DNA of 64,000 bases from Hyaloscypha bicolor E (GCF_002865645.1 NW_020194686.1:186001-250000), one strand, 5' to 3'; shown: positions 1-10,873, counted from the first letter of the stretch. Made by a program: numbers and translations. The notes: generated from the letters alone by a model not told the origin.

Positions 1-1244
1 AAGAAGAGATAAAGAGTCTGATCCTCAATTTCGTGGTAAATGTTGATTCGATACTTCAAGGGTGTCTTTCTGAACTTCCAAAGACGATCTGGACAGACCT
101 ATCTCGGGCAGAAAAGTGCCCTAGTGATCCTCTTGAGAAAGGGCTGCACATCGCGTCGAGGTATGGTTTAACTAATATAGTAACCGTTGTCCTTGACGCA
201 GGTGCCGATATAAACCTCACGATAAAGGATGGCCCTACTGCTTTACAACGGGCAATTGACGGAAACTGGCCGGAAACGGTAAGAGCTCTGGTTGATGCCG
301 GAGCTGACATAAATTTAGAGGGTGTATACAACGGTTTGATCATGACTCCACTACAACTTGCTGTATATTTGAGTCAGAAATCAACAGTGAAGATTCTGCT
401 TGATGCGGGAGCTAGTGTGAACCTGATGGCGGGGCTATTTGGTTCTGAATTGCAGCAAGCATCAGGGAGTGGCGAAGCAGATATTGTAAAGCTGCTACTT
501 GATGCTGGAGCAAATGTAAACCTGAAGGGGGGGCGATATGGCTCTGCATTACAAGCAGCATCGAGATGGGGCCACCAGGAAATTATGCAGCTTCTAATTA
601 ATAGAGGAGCAGATGTGAACCTGAACTGCGGGGAATTTGGCTCCGCATTGCAGGCAGCATCAAAGAGCCGCAACGCAGATACTGTGAAGCTACTACTTAA
701 TGCAGGAGCAGATGCAACCCAGGAGGGCGGGGAGTATGGCTCTGCATTGCAGGCAGCATCGTGGAGGGGCGAAGAAGATATTGTGAAGCTGCTACTTGAT
801 ACAGGAGCAGATGTGAACCAGAAAGGCGGGAGGTATGGCTCCGTATTGCAGGCAGCATCATATCGTGGCAACGCAAGTATTGTGAAGCTACTACTTGATG
901 CAGGAGCAGATACAAACCTGGATAAGGGGATATACGGTTCCGCGTTGCAAGCGGCAGCGTGCAACAGGCTGTTAGGTTCTGCAGATATTGCGAAGCTGCT
1001 ACTTGATGCAGGAGCAGATGTGAACCAGGCGGGTGGGGAGTATGGCTCTGCATTACAGGCGGCATCGTGGAAAGGCAACGCAGATACTGTAAAGCTCCTA
1101 CTTAATGCAGGTGCAGATGTGAACCGGAAGAGTGGGGAGTATGGCAGTGCATTGCGAGGAGCACGGACAGGGAGGTATAATGGTATCGTGAGCCTGCTTC
1201 TCAGTGCAGGAGCAAAAGATGATGAAGACAGGTCAGCCGAATGA
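1..1244 (+). CDS. Ankyrin-repeat protein, 3' part (5' end outside window)
   Basis: The frame is open to the first base of the window, and the first in-frame codon that looks like a start (position 33) is GTG, so this is the C-terminal part of a longer gene. The visible part is about 413 residues, almost all ankyrin repeats. At least eight tandem units of 33 residues follow the pattern GSALQAAS..G..DIVKLLLDAGADVN..GG.Y; one unit (about 940-1040) carries a 3-residue insertion. Ankyrin arrays are protein-binding scaffolds. In filamentous fungi, arrays this regular are often the tail of NACHT/STAND receptors or of long cytosolic ankyrin proteins, but no upstream domain is visible here. Repeat units are similar at DNA level too, so recombination between units is likely. 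The stop is TGA at 1242-1244. The family is certain; the role is unknown. Confidence 0.85.
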   Translation, partial: EEIKSLILNFVVNVDSILQGCLSELPKTIWTDLSRAEKCPSDPLEKGLHIASRYGLTNIVTVVLDAGADINLTIKDGPTALQRAIDGNWPETVRALVDAGADINLEGVYNGLIMTPLQLAVYLSQKSTVKILLDAGASVNLMAGLFGSELQQASGSGEADIVKLLLDAGANVNLKGGRYGSALQAASRWGHQEIMQLLINRGADVNLNCGEFGSALQAASKSRNADTVKLLLNAGADATQEGGEYGSALQAASWRGEEDIVKLLLDTGADVNQKGGRYGSVLQAASYRGNASIVKLLLDAGADTNLDKGIYGSALQAAACNRLLGSADIAKLLLDAGADVNQAGGEYGSALQAASWKGNADTVKLLLNAGADVNRKSGEYGSALRGARTGRYNGIVSLLLSAGAKDDEDRSAE

Positions 1245-3261
1245 TCTCAAGTTGCTTGATAAGACTTTCGAAAGTTCAACGGGGATAACAGATGGTGATG
1301 ACTTTAGACGAATTTGCCAAATAGCAACGTCAGAGTCAAGTAATGCATTTTCGCTGATTAGGAGTTGTCCAGAATGAAATGAGGTCTGAGGGGTACAGCA
1401 ATCTTAAGCAGAAGACATGGCCCTTCTCTATCGAACCCCGAAAGTCCGCAAAATTAAGAGAAATGGGTTTGTTGAAGATAGAATACCAGCGAGGAGCTGG
1501 TCATCCACGAGACGCGGATCTCCTGATGGATCACCCCGACGGGCTTTATTTTACTTCACGAGACCCGCTCCAGTACACTAACAATCCAAGCGCAATGGTC
1601 CTCAACACAGTATCCCGGTTCAAAACACTGGTATATATCTCCAGCAACTTTATATCACCGACTGACCACCCCCGACTCGATATCTCTTACACACTGCGCC
1701 GTAATCTCTGCCATCCCATTCGACCTCGCAACCTGGTTACAAAGTCGACAATAAATCCCTACCCCGTCCGGGGAATCACTACAAGCATTATACACCTCCT
1801 TGTCCACAATTCAGCAGTGTATCAACCTCCCATCCCTCTCCCAGCCAACAACATGTTGCTCAGAATAGCATTCCCAGCCAAACCCCACGTCCATGCCAAG
1901 GCATCGACGAACAGGACACCGGATCGACGGTCGCCATCGCAACTATGATTTCGGGCCCCATTGTGAGACATGGAAGACTGCTGATGTTTCGGGATTAGGT
2001 TTTTTGGTGGAGATGGGTTTGGCCGGATTGTGTGTTTGAAGTTTAGCGAGAAAAAAGGGGAATCCTAGGAGCGAGGACCCCTTTGATGAAGTGGTGAGAA
2101 TGAAATCACTTGGCGGTGTATATATGGTGAGGTTGGACCTTTGTTGAGGATTGGATGAGTGGAGTATAGTGAGGATTCTGAAGACGAGGCGGATTTTCTT
2201 TTGTTTTGATGTTATGAACGGGGCTTGAAGTGTGCGAAGATGCTCCTTGAGATGTCCCGCAACCGCGGAATCCAATGTTTTTACACGGAACCAGAAAGGA
2301 GATAACCCGCCAGGACATACGGTCTCCCAGATACGCCCCGTCCGTGGAACCAACATCGGATCTTTTGACACCCTGGGCGAGGAAAACATCGGGAAGGATA
2401 CCCTTTTGAAGAATTACATTGAAAATAAACCGCTTGGACACACATCTTGAATAACCTTAGACTCCAAGAACAGCCAACGCGTCCAGCTTGGTGGTCAAAC
2501 TCTACCCGCGAGTCTTGCCGGTAGACCATCCCAAGAGACGCTCCCAACCCCTGGCACGACATCCCGAAACACCTGTGCGAGGCGAACACCACCTCATCAC
2601 TGCGTCTCGCCCACTAAATCTCCGCCTTCACAACGAACAACTCCTTCACCAACGCCAATAACGACATCCACATAGACCCGTCTCAGATACCTCGACGTGG
2701 AGCTTAACATCGACGCTGAACGCGGAGAAGAAAGTGATATTAGAAAAGCCAAAGATTAGCAAAGGGAGGAAGTTCAAAGAGGAGTTATTCCTTGCGTTTG
2801 TGTTCTTACCGTCGAATTGTTGGTATACGAGGGGTGAGATGAGGTTAGGTGTTGAGGAAGAGGCGGGAGTGAAATGAGGGTTAGGAGGGTGCCGATTAAT
2901 GGGAGGGTGGATGTTACAGTTCGGATTGGGGGACGGGCAGTTTGATATGGAAGTATAGATGACGGTGTGATACCGATAGGAGAACATTTCCGCCTCGCGC
3001 TTCGCCGCGGAGGTGGTAGTTTTGGTAGTTTTCACCTTGGGAGCATGGGCGCTCAAGTTGGAAGCATTTCTGCGGGTCCTGGAGGCAAGAAGCTAGACAA
3101 TATTTGAATTTTTGAAGTCAAACGCATAGCGTGTTATCCATACCAGAGTTCTTTCTATTGCTCGTGATCAATTAGCGTTTTAATAATGCTCCCCGTACCA
3201 CGTTACGAGGATCAACCCCCGACGCAACTTCTAGAGCAAATCCTCACAAGGTAGGGTTCGG
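1245..3261. other. No convincing gene; possible decayed coding sequence
   Basis: Open frames occur on both strands (for example 1379-1948 plus and 2646-3056 minus), but they overlap one another, start without context and match no family I recognise. Minus-strand translation of 1480-1940 gives short cysteine- and tryptophan-containing stretches broken by stops, which could be an old gene remnant. I assign nothing here. Confidence 0.4.
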
Positions 3262-4306
3262 TTACCACCACTTCTCCGACAGAACATTCGCTTCATTCAT
3301 CCCCTCAGCGTTCTTCGCCTTCTCAACAAACTCATCTGTCATCGTAGGAATACCACAAATATAACAGATAGTTCTCTTCCTTTCTTCTATAGGCCCGAGA
3401 GCATCGAGGAGATCCGTATGATGTATCCTTCTCCTCTGGATTTCTATCCCCTTTACCCCTACCACGTGTTTCTCGCTTCGAACTTCCTCTCCCCCATTTT
3501 GACCAGAAGTCAGAAACAGCTGGAATTGCCCCTCATTCCCTAAGGTGTCAAACACAGATATCAACCGCTCCAAAAATAAGATTTCTGACGGGTTCGTGTG
3601 CGGTCCTGGATCCCGCGTCGTGTAAAAAAACTTCACGACAAGCCCTAGCTTGCCAGCTTCCCGTGCCGTCTGCTCAAGATGAGATACAATACTCATCAAA
3701 GGATTAATTCCCACTCCACCGGCGATGAACACAACTCTCGTCGCCTTTCCTGCTCCTTTCTCCTCGACCCCACTTTCCCCATTACTCAGTAAAGGCGGAG
3801 GCCAGACAAAACTTCCGCCAACTCTGACTTGCAATTGGCTTCCTAAAATCCTCTCTTCCTCTTGCCATAGCCACGCAGCAGGTGGGTTTGAAGGCGATTT
3901 CTGAATCGCGAGTTCGAGATAGTTGCTCGGCGGTTGGAGGAGGGAAGGTGGGGACGTGATTGTGAAACCGCCTGCTTTTGAGATGCCGGGGACATAGACG
4001 TCCAGCCATTGACCGGGAAGGAACTGTTTGAAGCAATGCTGTCAGATATCGGCTCTTTAAGAAGGGGTAGAGATGCAGGGATATACCGTAATGGGTCTCC
4101 ATCCTGGCTCGAGGACTGGGGATAGACGGAAGAGTCGGATGGTGGGGTTTACGGGGTCGATATTTGTGAGGAGAACGCGGTGTAGTGTCTGTGGTACGTT
4201 AGTTGAGATTTGATAAGTGGAGGCAGGAGATATTGACTTCGTCACGTGGTTCGGCGGCAGTTCGCTCGAGATGGGAGAGGGATTGTTTAGCTGTTTTCGA
4301 GGCCAT
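3262..4306 (-). CDS. NAD(P)H-dependent flavin oxidoreductase, OXNAD1-like
   Basis: Spliced model of 310 residues in three exons: 4306-4238, 4188-4087 and 4023-3262. The N-terminal half is a ferredoxin-reductase FAD domain with FLPGQWLDVYVPG and a GGFTITSPP segment where the FAD-binding RxYS/T motif normally sits. The C-terminal half is the NAD-binding lobe, with AGGVGINPLMS near residue 159 and the ending CGIPTMTDEF near residue 279, typical of cytochrome b5 reductase-like proteins. It should transfer electrons from NAD(P)H through FAD to an unknown acceptor; OXNAD1 relatives are often mitochondrial, but I see no clear targeting peptide. The start was chosen because MASKTAKQSLSHLERTA matches the usual beginning of fungal relatives. 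The second intron is well supported by frame continuity. The first intron's donor (GTCAAT) is weak, although its branch site CTAAC and CACAG acceptor are good. Confidence 0.8.
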
Positions 4307-4739
4307 TGTGCGCAGGGGTGGTCGATGGGTTGATGAAATGGGAATGATACGAGGTGGCGCGGTAAATGGATGCTGGAGAAGGTAAACGTACACTAGGTAT
4401 TTTCATTTGCTGGTGAGTGGATGCTAGTGAGAAAGCGTGTCGGAACGTCTGCCGACGACGTTGATGTAGATCGGCATTAGCCGAGAGCACTGAGCGGCTT
4501 AGGTAAGACAGCTAGAGAAATTTATGGATATTCTGAGAGGAGGAATGCATAGCTAAGTCAAGGGAAAGATAGCTGAACATGCACTCGATTCTCTCTAGGC
4601 GTTTGCAAATCCAGAAATCCCTCTCCCATTGTGAATGTCCTCACGTAATCATATCCCCTGTTCTCCCCTCAGTAAGCGGCGTCCAAGGGCCAAGGCCACC
4701 TATCAACCCATATCATTGACGAAACAAACAAGAAGCCCT
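4307..4739. other. Intergenic: upstream of OXNAD-like gene, downstream of 4740-6140
   Basis: No gene was found. It holds the promoter of the minus-strand oxidoreductase and the 3' flank of the next minus-strand gene. Short open frames here are shadows. Confidence 0.5.
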
Positions 4740-6140
4740 CTAATAGTACTTCCTATATTCCTCGTCCTCTCCTTCAGCGTACGGCTGTTGTACCGATTCC
4801 GAGGCAACATAATAACTACCAGAGGGATGGACACAATAATGATCAACAGGGGGCACAGGGCCAGTGGCGGTATGGTATCCACACTCCCCGAAATAGTCGG
4901 CATCCGACCCAGCGGTATACGTTTCAGGAAGAGCTGAAGAGCTACTGGAGCTGTGGCATGCTGGTTGACGATAATAATCTGTATCTAATCCGGGTGGGTA
5001 ATCACCAGGGGATAAAGCAGAGCTACTGGAGCTCTGGTATCCGGAATCAGGGTAGAAATCCGGACCTGATCGGGAGGGGTAGATGGCAGGAGTCGTGGCA
5101 GGGCTTCTGGGGCTCTGGTATCCGGATTCTGCGTATGGAGGGTTGCTCGCGTCCGCATACCAGCCATCTTCCTGCAGCTGGGAGTGATGAACAACACCGG
5201 GATTTATGTACTCGTAGAAGTCCATCTTAGCCCGTCTACCAGGGGTTTGGAAAATGGCGAACCTGATGAAACTACCGTACACTTCCTCAGTCGCATCGCT
5301 TCCTTTGGTCTTAAACTGATAGTCCTTGAATGTATAATTATGCAAGTCGTCATGTTTTAAATCTCCTCGATCTCGAATTTTGGTTGCCACAACACAATGG
5401 CCACCTCGATTAATCCTTGTATATCCAATTGCAAATGGCCGGTTTTCGTACTCGCGAATCCATGGACTTAAGAAGTACATAGCCAAGTCTTGTTGGGTCC
5501 GTAGAGTGTCCTGGCTGTTCTCCTCTCTGTTGAATGGCACTGTGACCACGTGCACGTCTGGTAACCTTCCAAAAATCCACTCTATTTCTCCCACCAGGGG
5601 TGCTTTACTAGTCCCAGAAAGCCGTACGCCTAAGCGATCCAATAATTTTTCATACTTCATGTTGAGAATATAGGCAACCGACACATAAATGCAGTTGTTT
5701 GACAACCTGTCAGGGTTCCAACGAGAGTATCCCTTCCTGCCGCCTTCCTTGAGAAGCCCAAACTCCTCCCAGATTTCACTAAACACTGCTCCATGTTGGC
5801 TGCAGGCTGGTGCTTCCTTCACCACAAGGCCTGCGGTGTAGCCAGCGTAGGAATCCGGAGCTTGTTGCAAGGGCCAGTCTTCCACAGGTAGAGCATATGT
5901 CTGCTTTTCCACATCCAGTCCAGAAAGAGCTGCACAGAGTTTATCTTGTTCAGCTGCGTCATCATGCAAGGTGGAAGGGGCAATGTAATTGGGTTGGTTC
6001 CCGTCCCTGAAGTAGTCCTGCGGAGAATTTGTGTCTCCCGCGGGATAGAATTGATGCGAGGAAGTGTTATATCTCGGTGAGGTTGGCTCTTTCGAGCGTT
6101 TGTTCCGAGAGTGTTTTGAAGCCTTGCGCCCAGAAGACAT
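4740..6140 (-). CDS. Hypothetical protein with possible papain-like Cys/His core and tyrosine/serine-rich tail
   Basis: Single exon of 466 residues starting at ATG 6140; the upstream in-frame TTG at 6155 is unlikely. Residues 1-60 are basic and polar. The central block has SNNCIYVSVAYIL (Cys150) and, about 100 residues later, INRGGHCVVATKI (His248), followed by YTFKDYQ near residue 273. This order, Asn-Cys at the start of a hydrophobic helix, then Gly-His on a strand, then an acidic residue, is what papain-fold toxin/deamidase and transglutaminase-like domains show, so a cysteine-hydrolase fold is a reasonable hypothesis. Residues 340-466 are a low-complexity tail of degenerate units around SGYQSxxSxA.xxYPxxxxDxYP. 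No signal peptide or membrane segment is visible. No introns are needed. No family is assigned with certainty. Confidence 0.75.
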   Translation of the reverse strand: MSSGRKASKHSRNKRSKEPTSPRYNTSSHQFYPAGDTNSPQDYFRDGNQPNYIAPSTLHDDAAEQDKLCAALSGLDVEKQTYALPVEDWPLQQAPDSYAGYTAGLVVKEAPACSQHGAVFSEIWEEFGLLKEGGRKGYSRWNPDRLSNNCIYVSVAYILNMKYEKLLDRLGVRLSGTSKAPLVGEIEWIFGRLPDVHVVTVPFNREENSQDTLRTQQDLAMYFLSPWIREYENRPFAIGYTRINRGGHCVVATKIRDRGDLKHDDLHNYTFKDYQFKTKGSDATEEVYGSFIRFAIFQTPGRRAKMDFYEYINPGVVHHSQLQEDGWYADASNPPYAESGYQSPRSPATTPAIYPSRSGPDFYPDSGYQSSSSSALSPGDYPPGLDTDYYRQPACHSSSSSSALPETYTAGSDADYFGECGYHTATGPVPPVDHYCVHPSGSYYVASESVQQPYAEGEDEEYRKYY

Positions 6141-6577
6141 GATGGCCAACTTCAATCGGCGTCAATAGAATTGACCGGCTGCGCTATGAAGCCGCAAAAA
6201 GTTTCAACGGCTTTGAAAAGAGGCACACTTGATCAACACAGCATATTGTCGTGGTTTTGAAGGAATGCATTTGCTTCAAAGGCGGAGTGGCCTCATTGGG
6301 CCTCATTGGGTGGCAAGCCACAGCCTCGCCAGACTTCAGTGGGGATTGGGATTCTTTCCTTATTGCGATCGAGCTTCCAATCAAATTAGCTGATGGGTAT
6401 CATTGGGTTCAAGTCAGCCCGGAGTGATATCCACTAAACTGTCGGCTTTGCTGCCCAAACGCTAGTGGGGTAAAGACTGAGATAATTGATTGGTACTAGA
6501 TACGGTCTCTCGAACAGGCTTGGGCTCGACTGAAAACAAGGTCAGCAATCCATCCTCGCATACAACGCCTCCTTTAC
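6141..6577. other. Intergenic with a short tandem duplication
   Basis: It holds the promoter of the minus-strand gene ending at 4740 and the 3' flank of the MFS gene. The decamer cctcattggg is duplicated head to tail at 6291-6310. No gene was found. Confidence 0.5.
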
Positions 6578-8460
6578 CTAGCTCAACTGCGCCTCCCGAA
6601 CCTTTCCATCTTCCAATGCAGATTCAACATGATGGTTCATCATCGGGCTCACACCCTTCAAAAAGCAAGCCACGATCCCATTCGCCGCCACAAGGCACGC
6701 AATAGCAATCCACACATATCTCCAGCTCTTCTCGCTCGCATCCACTACCACCGGCGCCCTCGAATTCCCCGCTAACTCGGGACCCACAAGAGAGGCGTAC
6801 TTATTGTTGTAGATAGCAGTGAATATTGTGATACCAATGATGCCGCCGAGAGCACGGCAGGAGATGCTGATTGTTGCTGCGGTGCCGATGAGGAAGGAGG
6901 GGATAGAGAGGCCGAGCGCCACGACTATTCTCCAGTTAGCAGTTGTGTGTCGTTGGGGAGGCAATCATCTTTACCTGGGATAACGGTCGTGACTGCAGTG
7001 CCAATTCCGAAGAGGGTTGAGAAGGCGTAGGCCCAGGGCAGTCGTTGAGAGTTTACGAGACCCATGAGTCCTGTCCCATGTTAGTAAATTGCTCAAAGAA
7101 GAGGAGGGAATTGGGGCAGCACACCAGTAAATAGAGAACACCAAAATAGAGCAACAACCAACATAATCCGATAAGATCTCGTAGATGCCATCACCCATCC
7201 CGCAGGAATACAGCCGAACGTCGAAGTGATCAGATACGGTGATAGAATAACAGCGATCCTGACCGCATTCTGGGAGAATAGATCGAAGATCTGCTGTGAA
7301 TACAGGACGTTGACACCAAGAAGGAGCATGCCGTCGATTGTGCAGACGAAAAGTAAGATTGGGAAGTTCATGGTCTGGAAAAGGCGGTGGTCAAAAATGC
7401 CTTCCTTCACCACGAATGCTTCGTAAAAACCGAACAGGAGAAGCCCCACACAACCAGCGGTGAGAGTAGCGATGACTTGTGGTGAATTCCAGGCATATGT
7501 GCTTCCGCCCCATGTTAAGCCAATGATAAGGGAAGCGAATGCACCAGACATAGTTAGGATGCCGATATAGTCGACATTAAGAACGATATCTTTCAAGACG
7601 TGGTGGCGGCCGAGCAGTGGACGGGGTGGGAAATATGTTACTGCAATGGAGAGAGCAGTAAGGCCATAGATAATACCGTTGAAGTAGTAGGCCCAGCGCC
7701 AACCTCCTGCACCTCCGGTGTTGTCACGAACAAAGGCTGCTGCGAGAAATGTTCCGAGGACGACGAAGGCGCTGGCCATTGCTTGGGAGACGCCCATTCC
7801 CCATGGTCGGAGTTTGTTGGGAAGGATTTCTTGGATGCAAGAGATGGATGTGATCTGTTTTCTGTCAGCACTACAATTTCGGAGGCCACATCAGGTGCCT
7901 ACGCAACCAGCATTTGCGATTCCCGTCAAGATGTTTCCAGCGATAATGTCGGTGATTTTATGTGCTGAGCCCGAAATGCATGACCCGACAACGCCGAGCA
8001 GAGCACCGCACACAAGGAACCATTTCTTTCCCAATCGATCGCCGAGAGAGCCCTGGACGAATCAGTCTATACCACTCCAATTGCGTACAGTCGAACTCAC
8101 GAAGATAGGGCCCGCAGCCAAGACCACGAGGAAGTTCCCATTGGCAATCCAGGAAGCAAGTGCGGCGTCTGCCGGTGATCTGGCGACGGTCGAAACTTGG
8201 AACTTGATCGTCGTATTGGTCTATAGTGTCAGTGTTGGACAGCTCATTTCGGTTAGGCAGCTCACAGTATTCGCAAGAGCAGCGCAGACATTGCCCATAG
8301 AAAGGGTCATCACACAGAGTATGGTTCGCCATCCGAGTTGGTAAGGGGTTTGTGGTTCGTCCTCATTTTGTGCCAACTCTTGAATTGTGTGGTGTTTATG
8401 AGGATGCCCAATGTGTGATCTCTCTACCTGGGAGATCTCGGGCTTCGATTCGTCGGTCAT
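6578..8460 (-). CDS. MFS efflux transporter, TRI12 / DHA2 family
   Basis: Six exons (8460-8266, 8220-8101, 8052-7903, 7854-7125, 7070-6975, 6924-6578) give 545 residues with every splice in phase. The protein has many hydrophobic segments, consistent with a 12-14-helix MFS carrier of the plasma or vacuolar membrane. The loop motif GSLGDRLGKKW is the MFS motif A region, and EILPNKLRPWGMG followed by SQAMASAF is characteristic of the fungal trichothecene/siderophore-type pumps (TRI12 family). Such carriers export secondary metabolites or handle iron chelates. Neighbouring reductase and scytalone-dehydratase-like genes make metabolite export the more attractive reading, but the substrate cannot be read from the sequence. 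N-terminal residues 1-45 are hydrophilic and histidine-rich. Confidence 0.88.
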
Positions 8461-9097
8461 GTTGAAGTAGCACCTCAGTTTTCGAATATCGGAAGGTTTC
8501 TCAAACCTTGGAGGCAGAATCGGCTGTTCGTGGGGTCTGGTGGACTGATCTGAGGACTCTTGGGACTTATCTAATTAAGTAGTCATTCGATCTGTACTCA
8601 AGCTGTGGGCATCTGGGGTAGAAGCTCGGTCAAAAAACTAGAGACCGGGGTAGGAGTTAAGGGTCTGGATGTGGACGGTGAAGATGCCGTATCTGGGTGC
8701 CGGCGGCAGCTTTAACTCCGCTCCAGATGTGTCCAATCCACTAATGACACTTTATTGTGTCTGAAAGCATTGTTAATTAGAAAGGAGGCTTTAGTGGGCG
8801 GAGCTAGCAAGCGAAGTCTCCTCCACACGCCACCGTCCACTCCACGTCCACTTGGCACATGCCACCCCCAGACCCCACAAACGCCAATGAAATGGAGAAG
8901 ACGGGACATCCTGGGAAAAGAGAACGCCTCAGATCGGCCATTTGTGCCAGGTGAATTGCCGTTCAGCGTTTGCGGACACGCATTGAAGCCGCCGGTGCTC
9001 TTGGATTGCGGGCTGTGGGAATCAACAACCCGGTGCAGTGGTATCAAACTTTAACGTAGCTCGGAATTCATAAAGAATTGACAGTAGTGCAATTGAC
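8461..9097. other. Intergenic: promoter of MFS gene, 3' flank of SDR gene
   Basis: No gene. Two mutually antisense open frames at 8712-9054 cover the same bases on both strands and look like nothing known; I treat them as chance. Confidence 0.5.
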
Positions 9098-10067
9098 TCA
9101 ACCACAAGCATTTGTGATCTTCGGTATAGGCGTAGATAGCACGAACTTCTTCACCTCCTCGATATCCCGGGTACAATCCACCAAGCGACCCTCCAGCCCT
9201 GCGCCTTTGCCTGCCGCAAGATAGACACAAGTCCAAGCAGGAGTCTCCGCTTTGAAATCAGGATGCATCTTCGCCATCTTCGCCATATGCTCCACTACAT
9301 ATGGCGCTTCCTTCTTCGTCTTCTCGGGGAAAGCAGTCTCATGAAGCTTCGTCCTCACCTCTCCTGGATGAATGGAGAAGACTGAGATCCCATTGTCGTC
9401 AAAACCGAAGGTATCCTTCTGGAGGATATTCAATTCGTTCTGCAGGATGCCAGCAAATCGTGTGATGGCTGTCTTTGCACAGCTGTATCCAGCAGCCCAG
9501 GGAAGATCTGCGGCTGCTGCTCGTGATGATGTGTAGATGATTATGCCTGAGTTCCGCTTTTGCATTGAAGGGAGGATCATCCGTGTTAATTCGGTGGGAG
9601 ACTTGACCATGGTCTCCATTTGTTTCCACCACTCGTCAGGATCGGTCAGGTGGAATGGCATGAAGGTATTTGTTCCGGCATTGTAGATGAGGATGTCGAT
9701 AGGACCAAGACCTTCTGTGACCTGGGAGGAGATCAGCCATCTTCTTGCGAGCTTGGAAAAAGTGACATGCCTCCCTCACCAAACGTTCTAACTCTGACCT
9801 GACGCAAACATCTGCCACAATGCCTATTGCTTTTACACCGCCGCCCAAACTCAGTACATCTTTCGTAGTCTCCTCAACTTCACGCTTCGTTCTTCCTGAT
9901 ATTGCAACTGCAGCACCAGACCTTGCCAGTGCAAATGCAATCTCTCTTCCAATGCCTCTCCCAGATCCAGCAACAAGGGCAACTTTGCCTGCCAGTGAAC
10001 CTTTGAATTGTTCCGGCACGATGGCTGGATAGATGCCAGTTCGCAAGGTAAACTCAGGTTTCGACAT
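9098..10067 (-). CDS. Short-chain dehydrogenase/reductase (SDR)
   Basis: Two exons (10067-9780, 9721-9098) encode 303 residues. The Rossmann motif AGSGRGIG is at residues 33-40, NAG follows the IDIL strand near residue 111, the catalytic serine lies in YTSSR near 161, and YSCAK gives Tyr175/Lys179. These are the complete classical SDR signatures, so an NAD(P)(H)-dependent alcohol/ketone oxidoreductase is secure. The SGRT segment after the second strand suggests NADP(H) preference, by analogy only. The start ATG is 224 bp from the divergently transcribed scytalone-dehydratase-like gene, so the two probably share a promoter. The substrate is not deducible. The intron uses donor GTGAGG and acceptor CCCAG. 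Confidence 0.9.
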
Positions 10068-10290
10068 CTTACTGAACTAAACCTTTAAATTCTGAAAACA
10101 AAGAAGGAAGAAGAAGGCTGAGACGAAAAGCAGGCCAGAAAATCGGGGGTGGATACCTGCCCCACCTCCGAGGTGGACGGAATGAAAGCTACCCGTCCTT
10201 GCCGCCAGCCTCGTCCGGAATGTGGGAAACAGCGATATATCAACAGCCTTCTCGGCCATCCTGCAAGATGCAGCATCCGGTACATTCAAA
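10068..10290. promoter_or_regulatory. Probable shared divergent promoter of SDR and scytalone-dehydratase-like genes
   Basis: This 223-bp space separates the two start codons on opposite strands. I see no canonical TATA box. Shared regulation is inferred from geometry only. Confidence 0.4.
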
Positions 10291-10873
10291 ATGGGGTTTG
10301 AAATATACGTTCCTGAAAACCTCACCTTCCAAGACTACCTCGCCATCTGCCAATGTGCGCGAACGCTCGCCGACGCATATGATCGAAAAGTCCGTCCCTA
10401 CATCCCCTCAGGGCCCTTAGATTGACACGTTACAGGACAAGCAGCGTCTGCGGGCATCCCTTGCACCCGATATAATAGTCGACTACAGTCTCGTTGTCCC
10501 AGCCTGGGGTGCGAAGTCCTTCACAGCCGATGGCTTTGTAGAAGAATGGCTTGGCCCCAAACACCTCGGCGTCAAAGCCCTAGCCACACAGCATCTACTC
10601 GGTATCCCATATTTCAAGTCGGTTTCGGAAGAGGAGATTGTTGTTGAGTGGCAGCAGATGGCAAGCCATGGGCGGCGTGTCGAGGGGGAGGACTTCGCAA
10701 GTCCGATGTGCAAAATCTCCGAGACGAGCGACGGGAGGAGTTGGATGACGCAGACCTTCGTAAAGGTTGAGGGGGCATGGAGAGTGAGGACTATCAAGCC
10801 GGAGGTGCTGTATCATACGGGCGATTTTCGACAGATTGGGAGACCGGATGAAGGACCAGACTTGAGGGCGTAG
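10291..10873 (+). CDS. Scytalone-dehydratase-like enzyme (SnoaL/NTF2 fold)
   Basis: Two exons (10291-10389, 10436-10873) separated by a 46-nt intron encode 178 residues, close to the roughly 172 of scytalone dehydratase. The motif TFQDYLAI..CARTLADAYDRK aligns with the family N-terminus, giving Tyr30 and Asp31; DYS supplies Tyr50, TQHLLG supplies a histidine (86) and ASHGRR another (111), matching the known Tyr30/Tyr50/His85/His110 set of the melanin enzyme. The C-terminal VKVEGAWRV.TIKPEV is also diagnostic. The serine-Asn-Thr-His segment that follows in true scytalone dehydratase is replaced: the Asn131 position appears to be Met. That suggests a different substrate, as in relatives from polyketide pathways. 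The start was set at the first ATG in frame; an upstream GTG was discarded. No polyketide synthase lies in the window. Confidence 0.82.

Noticed and set aside
374..1078. 234-codon open frame on the minus strand inside the ankyrin array
   Set aside because: It is the exact shadow of the repeat units; an open antisense frame is a consequence of the repeated codon pattern.
1379..1948. 189-codon plus-strand frame
   Set aside because: No domain, no conserved pattern, poor start context and overlap with minus-strand coding-like remnants.
8712..9054. Two antisense frames of about 100 codons
   Set aside because: They cover the same bases on opposite strands between two well-defined genes; neither has a coding signature.
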